DNA of 64,000 nucleotides, taken from Lederbergia sp. NSJ-179. Its GTDB lineage: Bacteria > Bacillota > Bacilli > Bacillales > Bacillaceae_C. Where the stretch lies: positions 1 through 64,000 of the forward strand of contig NZ_JALIFP010000003.1 in assembly GCF_022867885.1 (NCBI RefSeq), given 5' to 3'. The notes under the pieces are model-generated. The model worked only from the letters and a program-made list of their open reading frames with translations. It was not told the origin of the DNA and made no database searches. Positions 17,259-25,758 of the stretch are shown one piece after another; the first letter of the stretch is position 1, and each line of letters begins with the position of its first letter. The translations under genes and the position numbers were made by a program.

Positions 17259-17633
17259 ATGAATTCATTGAAAGATTTACTGGCTATAAAACGGGAAGAG
17301 CGTAGGAAACTGAAGATAAAATATCGATCCGCTGCTGTGGACGAAAAACTTATCATTCAAAAACAGATTGATGATATAGATCTATTTCTCTATCGATTTA
17401 GGGTAAGTCGGATGGATCCTAGATGGTTGAAAGGATTACTTATCAACTATAAATTGTATGCGGAAATTATGAAAAAGACAAAGGGTATGGAGGTTATCCA
17501 AAATGTGGATGGTCCGGCCTTAATCATTCGCTATAAGAATGGTCAGGTGAATGGAACATATACCTTATTAGATTTAAGAGGCTTTTTTCCTTCTAACATT
17601 AAATTTCCAGAATCTGAATTAATAGAGAGGTGA
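17259..17633 (+). CDS. hypothetical phage early protein
   Basis: A 124-aa basic protein with an N-terminal coiled segment (about 1-45) and a C-terminal beta-rich part (EVIQNVDGPALIIRYKNGQVNGTYTLLDL). It lies between the polymerase and the PcfK-like gene. No motif recognised. Confidence 0.55.
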   Translation: MNSLKDLLAIKREERRKLKIKYRSAAVDEKLIIQKQIDDIDLFLYRFRVSRMDPRWLKGLLINYKLYAEIMKKTKGMEVIQNVDGPALIIRYKNGQVNGTYTLLDLRGFFPSNIKFPESELIER

Positions 17634-17638
17634 ATGGC

Positions 17639-17974
17639 ATGAAAAAACTTCAGGACGAAATGAAAAAAGCGAACAATCCATATGTGACTTTAATCGGAGA
17701 TTATTTATTGGATCATTTGAGATTCAACCCGGGTGACGCTGATAAAATCAACGCTAAGGATAAGAGTATCCAAGGCAGCCTTGACGCTATGAAGAAAGCT
17801 GCTGAAAAGAAAAAGGTGGGCAACATGGCTGTCCTAACAGATGAAGAAGGGTTTTCTATTGTTTGCGACTATTTTGGCATCAAAGGAAAAACGTCGGGTC
17901 CTTCTGTCAATGCACCTGCTCAAGAGTCAACTGAGGCTGACTTAACTATCAACATAACGTTGGGAGGGGCTTAG
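17639..17974 (+). CDS. PcfK-like / AcrIIA9-family protein
   Basis: 111 aa. The N-terminal half (LQDEMKKANNPYVTLIGDYL, KDKSIQGSLDAMKKAAEKKK, NMAVLTDEEGFSIVCDYFGI) matches my knowledge of the PcfK-like family, to which the Cas9 inhibitor AcrIIA9 also belongs. It is followed by a PcfJ-like gene, the order known from plasmid pCF10 and many phages. It could be a replication accessory or an anti-CRISPR; the sequence does not decide. ATG 17639 follows GAGAGG at eight bases. Confidence 0.65.
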   Translation: MKKLQDEMKKANNPYVTLIGDYLLDHLRFNPGDADKINAKDKSIQGSLDAMKKAAEKKKVGNMAVLTDEEGFSIVCDYFGIKGKTSGPSVNAPAQESTEADLTINITLGGA

Positions 17975-17975
17975 A

Positions 17976-19481
17976 TTGCAAGGATCAGATCCTAGATTTC
18001 TGGCGCACTTTCCAGATCAAATTAGTCAAAAATTAATTGATTTTATAAAGGATACCGTATTTTTCGATCACCGTTACGTAATTATACAATCGACAGCCGG
18101 TGGCCAAAGAGGTTATTGTACACATTGCAAAAAGGATTTTCATATCCAACGTTCTGATAAATTAAAACACAATGATAAGTGGATCTGTCAAAATTGCGGT
18201 TCTCCGGTCACCGCCAAACATGCAGGCAGGGGGAGAAAGAATTTATTCACTGATGCTTATGTCGTGTGGTATGAAAAATCCAAAGTGAATCCAGAAGCCA
18301 TTGTTGCAATGGGGCTTCATGTCATTTTAGATTTTGCAGATTATCGAAACGTACAACCAGCCTTTAGAGTAATTTCCTATTATATCTTTGAGCCGGGCTA
18401 TAGTGAGCAAATAGTTTACAATGCCTGGCGGGACAAATGGTTTAAAACAAAACGAATCCGAACAGAAAGCACTAATTCTATGCAGCATAAACAGACTTTC
18501 ATCTCTTATGACAATGTTCGAGAGGTCGTAAAAAATACTCCTTATCAATACACGACATGGGAGAGCTATAGAGGGACATATGATCGTAAGGATCTGGTTC
18601 ATTTCTTTGAACTTGCTTCTAAGTATGAATGCATTGAATACTTAACGAAATTAGGATTTCACAAGTGTGTAGAAGCCAAACTCACTGGTAGTAGAACATA
18701 TGGAGTTATCAATTGGAAAGGGAAAAGTCTTGAAAAAGTAACTCGTCTGTCTAAATCAGAATTAAAGCAATTACGAAAAGAAAATGTTGAAGCAGATCCG
18801 GCTACTTTAGATGCCTATCACAAAATGAAAAAAGCTGGATTCCTTTTAACTTTCGCCCAGGCTGAGAAATTTGGAACATACAATTTCATAGAAAGCGCAG
18901 TAAGACTAGGAGAACCTTTGAATGTACTCGCTAAATACACATTAAAGCAGATGGATAAAAATGTTATACGTAGTCCTTACTCTATTCTATCAGATTTACG
19001 AGACTACTGGAGTGAAGCAAGAGAACTGGGGCTTGATTTATCTAAGGGAAGTGTGAAATGGCCCAATGATTTACAAGAAGCTCATATTGAGACAACAAGA
19101 CGAATGAAAGTCAAAGTGGACGAAAGGCTAAATAAACAGATTGCCAAGCGACTTCCGGAATTAAATCGCTTTTCCTTTTCTAAAGGTGGGTTACTTATTC
19201 GGCCTGCAGCCTCCAGTATAGAGTTATTTGAAGAAGGTAAGATATTACACCACTGCGTTGGCCAATATACAGAACGCTATGCCGAGGGTGATACAGATAT
19301 TTACGTTGTTCGTAAAACTACTGAAGCGGATATTCCCTTTTTTACGGTGGAGATTCAGGATACTCAAATTATACAGTGTAGGGGTTATCGTAATCGCGAA
19401 ATGACAAAAGAAGTTGCCGCCTTCATGGAAGCATTTAAAGAAGAAAGGTTAACTAAACGCAAGAAGAAATTGTCAGCTTAG
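17976..19481 (+). CDS. PcfJ-like protein
   Basis: 501 aa. It has an N-terminal zinc ribbon (CTHC at about 48-51 and CQNC at about 71-74), a middle helical region and the C-terminal PcfJ signature: LIRPAASSIELFEEGKILHH, CVGQYTERYAEGDTDIYVVR, then PFFTVEIQDTQIIQCRGYRN. PcfJ-like genes are frequent in phages and conjugative plasmids with unclear function; the zinc ribbon suggests nucleic-acid contact. TTG start two bases after the PcfK-like stop, RBS GGGAGGGG. Confidence 0.8.
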   Translation: MQGSDPRFLAHFPDQISQKLIDFIKDTVFFDHRYVIIQSTAGGQRGYCTHCKKDFHIQRSDKLKHNDKWICQNCGSPVTAKHAGRGRKNLFTDAYVVWYEKSKVNPEAIVAMGLHVILDFADYRNVQPAFRVISYYIFEPGYSEQIVYNAWRDKWFKTKRIRTESTNSMQHKQTFISYDNVREVVKNTPYQYTTWESYRGTYDRKDLVHFFELASKYECIEYLTKLGFHKCVEAKLTGSRTYGVINWKGKSLEKVTRLSKSELKQLRKENVEADPATLDAYHKMKKAGFLLTFAQAEKFGTYNFIESAVRLGEPLNVLAKYTLKQMDKNVIRSPYSILSDLRDYWSEARELGLDLSKGSVKWPNDLQEAHIETTRRMKVKVDERLNKQIAKRLPELNRFSFSKGGLLIRPAASSIELFEEGKILHHCVGQYTERYAEGDTDIYVVRKTTEADIPFFTVEIQDTQIIQCRGYRNREMTKEVAAFMEAFKEERLTKRKKKLSA

Positions 19482-19493
19482 AAAGGAGAGTGA

Positions 19494-21848
19494 ATGATTG
19501 TGCTAGAAATATCCTTTGGTCGTAATCGGTCAGATAAAAACTGGACGACAGATTTTCTGGAGTGGCATGAATTTATAGCTACTTTAGAACTCCGACGTAC
19601 AGATGAAACGATGGCTGAATACGACAAACTCTCCAAAGAAAAGCAAGGTGCTATTAAGGATGGTCCTGCCTTTGTGGGCGGGCTCATCCGAAGTGGCCGC
19701 CGAAAGAAAGTCAATATAGAAAGTCGGTGGCTTATTACCTTGGATGCCGACTATGCTAATGATGATTTTATGATGGACGTTGATTTGATTCTTGGTGGTA
19801 CCGACTATCTCATTTATAGTACACACAGTCATCGTGAAAACCGTCAGAAATATCGTTTAGTTATTCCAGCAGACAGAGAAATGCAGCTAGATGAATATGC
19901 TGCAGTTAGTAGAAAGTTAGCTGAAAATATTGGCATGTCTTATTTTGACCATACGACGTTTCAAGTGCACCGCTTAATGTACTTTCCCAGTTGCTCAAAA
20001 GACGCCGATCCAGTTTTTGAAGTATTTGAAGGTGAGCCTTTAAGAGTTGATGACATATTGGCTGAATATGCTGACTGGACGGATATTAGTGAGTGGCCAA
20101 GACACGAAGAGGAAAGTAAAACGCTTGTATTAAATGGGAAGAAACAGCAGGATCCTACTGAAAAGCGTGGCGTTGTTGGCCTGTTTTGCCAAACTTATGC
20201 TATAGATGAAGGTATTGAAGAATTTCTATCTGATCAGTATGAACAGGGTTCTATGGAAAACCGGTACACATACTTGCATGGCTCATCTGCAAATGGACTC
20301 GAAGTGTTTCCAGAACAAGCACTTGCTTACAGCCACCAGGACAGTGACCCTGTTGCTGATGGGCATAGTAAGAATCTATTTGATTTAGTCAGGCTGCATA
20401 AATTTGGGGATATGGATGATAACGTTAAAAAGAATACACCAAGTATCAAGTATCCTTCTTACGTTGCAATGCAAGAGTTTGTTTATGAACTTCCTGAAAT
20501 TAAACGGGCGCTCATAGCCAAAAAGACAGAAAGCATTCAAAATGATTTTTCAGATGACATTGAAGATGAAGACGTGGATCCGGATGCTTGGAAGGATCAA
20601 CTGTCATTTACCAAACAGGGTAATTTGATAAGTGACGCTAATAACGCAGAACTACTTTTAACTAACGGCAAACTTAAAGGGATTCTTGCTTACGATGATT
20701 TCAAAAATAGAGAAGTTATTTTAGGGGATTTACCTTGGAGAAAGAAAAATCCTTTAAGTAGTCATGAACCTTGGTTAGGTGCCGATGATGCTCAACTAAG
20801 GCACTGGTTAGGGAAGAATTATGGTTTAAAAGGTCAAGGAGTCATTACAGATGCGTTAACTTACGTATCGAGGAAAAACAGTTTCCATCCTATTAAAAAC
20901 TATCTCGAGTCCTTGACATGGGACGGTGTGGAAAGGTTAGATCGTCTGTTAATAGACTATGTGGGTGCTGCAGATACGGAATACACAAAAATCGTTACAC
21001 GCAAGATGTTAATCGCTGCGGTCAAACGCATTTACGCACCGGGAACGAAGTTCGATAACGTCCTCGTTTTATCAGGTGGTCAAGGATCCGGAAAGAGTGC
21101 CATCATATCAAAGATAGGCGGACCGTGGTTTTCGGACGCCTTGAAGAAATTCGACTCTAAAGAAGCGGGGGAATACCTTCAAAACTCTTGGATATTTGAA
21201 CTAGCTGAGCTATCTGCCATGAACAAATCTGACGTAGAAGAGGTAAAGGCTTTTATCACGAAAACGACGGATATGTACAGGGTGGCCTACGACCGGGTTA
21301 TCTCTGAGTTTCCCCGGAAATGCGTATTCTTTGGAACAACCAACAACTTTAATTTTCTTAAAGATCAGACGGGTAACAGACGCTTTTGGCCAGTGCCGGT
21401 TGACAAGAATAAAGCTATTAAGCGAGTGCTACAGGATGAAGAAAATCCAAATATACCATACTTGACAGACGAAATTGTTGGTCAAATTTGGGCGGAGGCG
21501 AAGCACTACTGTGACCAAGGCGAGGGATTGCGGTTGCCGAAACGTCTGGAAGACGAAGCGAAACGCATACAAGATGCGCACATGGAAGAGAACCCAAGAG
21601 CCGGACTGATTCAAGAGTATCTCGAGACACCAATTCAAGAAGATTTTATGGACGAGCCAGAATACAGGCAGCGCGTCTGTGCTGTACAGCTATGGGTAGA
21701 AGCTCTTGGTGGCAGAAAAAACGATCTGGAAAACTGGAAAGCCAAAGATATTGTGCAGATTATGCGGAACATGCCAGGGTGGAAAGAACTTCCCACCAGG
21801 AAAAAATTTAAAGACTACGGTCTGCAAACTGCGTTTGAAAGAGAGTAA
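19494..21848 (+). CDS. VapE-type primase/helicase
   Basis: 784 aa, replication initiation protein. The N-terminal half (about 1-330) has primase-like features (WLITLDADYANDDF; YSTHSHRENRQKYRLVIP; FDHTTFQVHRLMYFPSC). The C-terminal half is the virulence-associated E / D5-like ATPase with Walker A SGGQGSGKSAI, Walker B IFELAELSAM, VFFGTTNNFNFL and the arginine motif TGNRRFWPV. In Staphylococcus islands and related phages this protein opens the origin. The possible origin lies directly downstream. Confidence 0.88.
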   Translation: MIVLEISFGRNRSDKNWTTDFLEWHEFIATLELRRTDETMAEYDKLSKEKQGAIKDGPAFVGGLIRSGRRKKVNIESRWLITLDADYANDDFMMDVDLILGGTDYLIYSTHSHRENRQKYRLVIPADREMQLDEYAAVSRKLAENIGMSYFDHTTFQVHRLMYFPSCSKDADPVFEVFEGEPLRVDDILAEYADWTDISEWPRHEEESKTLVLNGKKQQDPTEKRGVVGLFCQTYAIDEGIEEFLSDQYEQGSMENRYTYLHGSSANGLEVFPEQALAYSHQDSDPVADGHSKNLFDLVRLHKFGDMDDNVKKNTPSIKYPSYVAMQEFVYELPEIKRALIAKKTESIQNDFSDDIEDEDVDPDAWKDQLSFTKQGNLISDANNAELLLTNGKLKGILAYDDFKNREVILGDLPWRKKNPLSSHEPWLGADDAQLRHWLGKNYGLKGQGVITDALTYVSRKNSFHPIKNYLESLTWDGVERLDRLLIDYVGAADTEYTKIVTRKMLIAAVKRIYAPGTKFDNVLVLSGGQGSGKSAIISKIGGPWFSDALKKFDSKEAGEYLQNSWIFELAELSAMNKSDVEEVKAFITKTTDMYRVAYDRVISEFPRKCVFFGTTNNFNFLKDQTGNRRFWPVPVDKNKAIKRVLQDEENPNIPYLTDEIVGQIWAEAKHYCDQGEGLRLPKRLEDEAKRIQDAHMEENPRAGLIQEYLETPIQEDFMDEPEYRQRVCAVQLWVEALGGRKNDLENWKAKDIVQIMRNMPGWKELPTRKKFKDYGLQTAFERE

Positions 21849-21864
21849 CAGGAAGATAAATCTT

Positions 21865-22107
21865 GCTGTTACCCGCTGATATTCGCTGTTACCAAAAAAG
21901 TATCAGGAGTAACAGCGAAATTAGTCCGCTGTTACCTTCGCTGTTACCGATTCATCCCTTGAGTCGCAAGGGATGAATCAAAAAGTAACAGGAGTAACAG
22001 CAAAATCAGTTATAAGACTAGAAGCTAATCTAAGTCCCTAAATAGGCAAAAATAGGGGGTTAAATAGACTTCAGCAGAATACGCGCGAAATGCTGTTTTG
22101 CTGTTAC
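21865..22107. other. possible replication origin: GCTGTTAC iterons and hairpin
   Basis: A 280-base gap with seven exact copies of GCTGTTAC in either orientation (21865, 21885, 21909 inverted, 21928, 21940, 21994 inverted, 22100), several near copies, and a perfect 13-bp hairpin GATTCATCCCTTG at 21949-21979 with a 5-base loop. Iterons beside an initiator/helicase gene are the usual layout of phage origins. Confidence 0.55.
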
Positions 22108-22130
22108 TTGTATTTAAAGGAGGATCTTAT

Positions 22131-22394
22131 ATGAATTACATTACGGATTTACCGTACGGTATAAGAGTTTTTGAAAATGGAAGGGTCGAACTCTTCAACC
22201 GAAATTATGAGATTATTAGAACAGTGAACCCGTTTGAAAAGGAAAAGATTGGCGTTAGCTTTTATGAGGTATGGTTTTACGATGACAGCACAAGCCCCAT
22301 AAAGAATCAGCAGTCCGATACTTTTGTTCGTGAGTTATTGGAGCGGTGGGATAGAAGCCCAACAGCGCATGTAGAAAGATGGCGGGAGTTATGA
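22131..22394 (+). CDS. hypothetical phage protein
   Basis: An 87-aa acidic protein (MNYITDLPYGIRVFENGRVE). The ATG follows AAAGGAGG. It overlaps the VRR-NUC gene by four bases. No recognised family. Confidence 0.55.
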   Translation: MNYITDLPYGIRVFENGRVELFNRNYEIIRTVNPFEKEKIGVSFYEVWFYDDSTSPIKNQQSDTFVRELLERWDRSPTAHVERWREL

Positions 22395-22678
22395 AGGAGA
22401 GTCAATTGGAAAAAAGGCTGAAAGATAAGATCGAAAAACTTGGCGGACTATGTTTCAAATGGGTGTCTCCTGGAAGGAGAGGAGTGCCGGACCGCATTTG
22501 CATTTTACCTAAAGGGCGAATCATTTTTGTAGAGATGAAGGCGCCTAATGGAAGATTGAGCCCACTGCAACGAAAAAGGATTGACGAATTACGGGTCCGG
22601 GGGCAGGAAGTATATGTTTTGCATACAAGAAAAAAGGTGGACGATTTTATTGAAATGGTTGGAGGTGAGGCCCAATGA
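22391..22678 (+). CDS. VRR-NUC domain nuclease
   Basis: A 95-aa single-domain PD-(D/E)XK Holliday-junction-resolvase-like nuclease. Motifs: ESQLEKRLKDKIEKLGG, GVPDRICILP (catalytic Asp) and VEMKAPNGRLSPLQ (E-x-K). Stand-alone VRR-NUC proteins beside SNF2 helicases are standard in phage replication blocks. The start at 22391 forms ATGA with the previous stop; an alternative ATG lies at 22379. It overlaps the helicase gene by four bases. Confidence 0.88.
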   Translation: MKESQLEKRLKDKIEKLGGLCFKWVSPGRRGVPDRICILPKGRIIFVEMKAPNGRLSPLQRKRIDELRVRGQEVYVLHTRKKVDDFIEMVGGEAQ

Positions 22679-24036
22679 AATTTATGCCCCACCAATACCA
22701 GGAGTATGCCATACAAAAAATAATTGATACACCAGCTGCAGGTCTTTTTCTGGATATGGGTCTTGGCAAGACTGTTATCACACTTACAGCATTGGAAGAA
22801 TTAAAAAATACTTACTTTGATACGGGTAAGATATTGGTCATCGCCCCTTTACGAGTAGCCCAGGATACTTGGAGCAGGGAAACTGAAAAATGGGACCATC
22901 TGCAGCACATAACTATATCTAAGATTTTAGGATCCAGAACACAGAGAGAAAAAGCTTTAAAGGCAGATGCGGATGTTTATGTTATCAATCGAGAAAACAT
23001 TCCTTGGCTGGTCAGTATGACTGGCAGTAAGTGGCCATTCGATACAGTAGTGATTGATGAACTTTCCAGTTTTAAGTCTGGCAAATCTAAGAGGTTCCGG
23101 GCTTTAAGGCGGGTGAGACCATTAATGCAGCGTATCATAGGCTTGACCGGCACTCCAAGTCCTAACGGCCTGCATGATTTATGGGCGCAACTGTATCTGT
23201 TGGATCAGGGGGAGCGGTTAGGGAAAACCATCACTGGCTATCGGGACAGATATTTCATACCTGGAAAACGAGACGGCCATATAGTGTATGAATGGAAGCA
23301 GAAGAAAGAAGCTGAATCCAGGGTTTACGATAAAATATCCGACATTTGTGTCAGTATGAGCGCCAAAGATTGGCTAGACCTTCCAGAACGAATTGAAAGA
23401 GTGGTACCGGTAAGTCTGTCACCTTCTACTAGAAAAAAGTACGAAAAACTAGAAAGAGATTTACTTTTGCCATTCGAGGACGGCGACGTAACTGCAGATA
23501 CTGCGGCTGTTCTATCAAATAAATTGCTACAAATGGCGAACGGCGCTGTATATAACGAGAAAAAAGACGTTCAGGAAATTCATGAGGCCAAGCTGGACGC
23601 TTTGGAGGATTTAATCGAAGCAGCGAATGGGAAAACAATTCTTTGTTTTTACACATATAAGCATGATCTATCACGGATCCAGAAAAGATTTCCGGAAGCA
23701 AAAAAACTTGAAGGTCCGGAAGATATTGCGAAATGGAATAGAGGAGAAATCCCATTGCTTTTAACTCATCCAGCTTCAGCCGGCCATGGACTTAATTTAC
23801 AAGATGGTGGGCACAATGTTGTTTGGTTTGGGTTGACCTGGTCATTAGAATTGTATCAACAGGCTAATGCGAGACTGGATCGTCAAGGTCAGAAAGAAAG
23901 AGTAATCATCCATCATTTAGTGGCTGATGGAACCATAGACGAAATTGTGGCAGCGAGATTGGAAGATAAAACAGCAGGGCAAGATGCCTTACTAGAAGCT
24001 GTCAAGGCAAGAATTGAAAAGGTAAAGGGGGAATAA
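22675..24036 (+). CDS. SNF2-family DEAD-like helicase
   Basis: A 453-aa superfamily 2 ATPase: Q-motif region FMPHQYQEYA, Walker A DMGLGKTV (about 26-33), DEAH-like VIDELSSFK, motif III LTGTPSPNG, and C-terminal motifs HGLNLQDGGHNVVWFGL and YQQANARLDRQGQ. Probably remodels or unwinds DNA with the VRR-NUC nuclease upstream. Typical length for phage members. Confidence 0.92.
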   Translation: MKFMPHQYQEYAIQKIIDTPAAGLFLDMGLGKTVITLTALEELKNTYFDTGKILVIAPLRVAQDTWSRETEKWDHLQHITISKILGSRTQREKALKADADVYVINRENIPWLVSMTGSKWPFDTVVIDELSSFKSGKSKRFRALRRVRPLMQRIIGLTGTPSPNGLHDLWAQLYLLDQGERLGKTITGYRDRYFIPGKRDGHIVYEWKQKKEAESRVYDKISDICVSMSAKDWLDLPERIERVVPVSLSPSTRKKYEKLERDLLLPFEDGDVTADTAAVLSNKLLQMANGAVYNEKKDVQEIHEAKLDALEDLIEAANGKTILCFYTYKHDLSRIQKRFPEAKKLEGPEDIAKWNRGEIPLLLTHPASAGHGLNLQDGGHNVVWFGLTWSLELYQQANARLDRQGQKERVIIHHLVADGTIDEIVAARLEDKTAGQDALLEAVKARIEKVKGE

Positions 24037-24038
24037 CT

Positions 24039-24563
24039 TTGCACCTGACAGAAAAGCAGTTGAAGATAATCGCAGAAGTTGCCTCACAGCAGGCTGTTAA
24101 AGCATACAAAGCAGATTTAGAGAAGGTAGAAGAGGTTAGGCATGACAGGCGATTGCGGAACATAAGGTTGCTTTTAAAAAATTATAGGGCACTTATGATA
24201 CATGCTGAAAAACTTAAAGATGATATTGACGACTTTGAAGAAACCTCCATACACCAATTGAATGTTTATACAGTGAGTCTAGAATCAATTGAATCGATTA
24301 TGAAGAGTCAGAAGAAGACCATAGCTATGACGCAGTTTATAAAAGATAAGGTAGAAGCCTATAAAAATTCTTGTAGTAAAGAAGAATTAAAATATTATCA
24401 AGTTCTAGAGATGAAATACATCTCATCTAAAAAATATACACATCAAGAGATAGCTGATCGTATGCATGTTGATAGAACAACGGTTAGTCGATATTTAACA
24501 AGAGCAGTAGAAGATTTATTGGTTATCGTTTTTGGAGTTGAAGCTTTACATTTTGAAAAATAG
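24039..24563 (+). CDS. ArpU/RinA-like late transcription regulator
   Basis: 174 aa. A long helical N-terminal region is followed by a sigma-70 region 4-like HTH (EMKYISSKKYTHQEIADRMH, then VDRTTVSRYLTRAVEDL). Proteins of this type at the end of the early block switch on packaging and structural genes. TTG start two bases after the helicase stop. Confidence 0.8.
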   Translation: MHLTEKQLKIIAEVASQQAVKAYKADLEKVEEVRHDRRLRNIRLLLKNYRALMIHAEKLKDDIDDFEETSIHQLNVYTVSLESIESIMKSQKKTIAMTQFIKDKVEAYKNSCSKEELKYYQVLEMKYISSKKYTHQEIADRMHVDRTTVSRYLTRAVEDLLVIVFGVEALHFEK

Positions 24564-24628
24564 GTTGCATGAAAACTGCACACAAATGCTACATTTTCTA
24601 TGTTAATATGGCATTGCGGTAAAATTAT

Positions 24629-24679
24629 ACAAATATCCCTCACCTGTTACGTATCAGTACAAGTTAGGGATATTTTCCC
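24629..24679 (+). terminator. likely terminator after early operon
   Basis: The hairpin AAATATCCCT / AGGGATATTTT with a loop of about 25 bases closes the early transcription unit before the lipoprotein moron. Confidence 0.5.
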
Positions 24680-24688
24680 ATTTAGTTA

Positions 24689-24717
24689 TTGCATCCTGAC
24701 CGGAAATATAAGATAAT
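24689..24717 (+). promoter_or_regulatory. moron promoter
   Basis: TTGCAT at 24689-24694, 17-nt spacer, GATAAT at 24712-24717, directly before the lipoprotein gene. Confidence 0.6.
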
Positions 24718-24748
24718 AGACCTATTACATATAGGGGGGTAGTTTTTT

Positions 24749-25300
24749 ATGAAGAAAATAACGATTTTAGTAATGTCATTGCTTGTTATTATTGGTTTAG
24801 CCGCATGTGGTGGAGAAACGGAAGGAAAAGAAGTTAGTTCTGTAGAATCCAGCGATAAAAACGATGGTAAGGAAGTAGAAAAAGAGGCAGCAGAAGAGGA
24901 AAATGAAGATTCCAAAGGAGAAAAAAGCAAAGTAGAAGAGGTTGGGAAAGTTATTGCTGATGATGATTACATAAAGGCGACATTAGTAAATGTAGAACAT
25001 AATGTAGATGACACGTTCGACGAAGAAAAGTATGTTATTAATATTGATTTAGAAAATAAAACGGGAAATAAAATCATTGTACAAGCTCGTGATGTATCCA
25101 TTGATGGCACAATGGTAGACGATATGGTTTTCTTCAGTGAAGAAATAGCAGGAGACAAAAATGCTAATGGGAAAATGGAAATTCAAAATTATGATGGTGA
25201 TCTTCCGACAATGGATGACAACATTGAATTTGTTTTACTAGTAGCTGATGATGAATCTTTCGAAGATTTAGCAGAACATAATGTGAAAGTAGATTTTTAA
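24749..25300 (+). CDS. lipoprotein moron (DUF4352/DUF5067-like)
   Basis: 183-aa surface lipoprotein. Signal peptide with lipobox LAAC (Cys20), then a lysine/glutamate-rich linker (about 25-65), then a beta-rich immunoglobulin-like domain (TLVNVEHNVDDTFDEEKYVI, NIDLENKTGNKIIVQARDVS). It has its own promoter and terminators on both sides and interrupts the usual late-regulator/terminase order. Such morons may act in the lysogen, for example in superinfection exclusion; that is inference. Confidence 0.75.
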   Translation: MKKITILVMSLLVIIGLAACGGETEGKEVSSVESSDKNDGKEVEKEAAEEENEDSKGEKSKVEEVGKVIADDDYIKATLVNVEHNVDDTFDEEKYVINIDLENKTGNKIIVQARDVSIDGTMVDDMVFFSEEIAGDKNANGKMEIQNYDGDLPTMDDNIEFVLLVADDESFEDLAEHNVKVDF

Positions 25301-25313
25301 TTGAATAATTAAT

Positions 25314-25345
25314 TAAAGACACTCTTCATTGTGTGTCTTTTTTAT
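25314..25345 (+). terminator. intrinsic terminator after the lipoprotein moron
   Basis: The stem AAGACAC / GTGTCTT is followed by T6. Confidence 0.8.
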
Positions 25346-25368
25346 TACATAGAAAGAGGTGAGATTAC

Positions 25369-25758
25369 GTGACAAAGAGTGACAATTATAAACCAACTGC
25401 TGCAGAAAAAAAGTTACTAGAAGTATTGATCAGTCCTGAAAATGTTGGGAAAAGTGTTACGGATATTTGTAATCTCGCCGGAGTCAGTCGAAATAAATAT
25501 TATGATGCTATGAAAAAGAAGGATTTTCAGGATCTTGTTAAGAGCACAACGCTTGATTTGGTTAAAGGAAAAATAGGTAATGTTTTAAACGCCACTTACT
25601 TATATGCACTGGGAGAAAAAGGTCACCAAGATCGCAAAATTTTATTGACTATGGCGGGGTTATATGTAGATAAACAGGATATTAATCACTCTGGTTCAAT
25701 CAATTTAGCTGATAAAGCTAAATTGATTGACGATTATCTAAATGGTGATACTTCATGA
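25369..25758 (+). CDS. terminase small subunit
   Basis: A 129-aa DNA-recognition subunit of the packaging motor. N-terminal HTH (VTDICNLAGVSRNKYYDAMK, about 27-46) and C-terminal oligomerisation part. GTG start with AGAGGTGAG. It overlaps the large subunit gene by four bases. The type resembles the phBC6A51 group of Bacillus prophage small terminases. Confidence 0.82.
   Translation: MTKSDNYKPTAAEKKLLEVLISPENVGKSVTDICNLAGVSRNKYYDAMKKKDFQDLVKSTTLDLVKGKIGNVLNATYLYALGEKGHQDRKILLTMAGLYVDKQDINHSGSINLADKAKLIDDYLNGDTS

Noticed and set aside
17639-19481. Conjugative element based on PcfK/PcfJ
   Set aside because: No relaxase, coupling protein or secretion genes nearby; the surroundings are purely phage.
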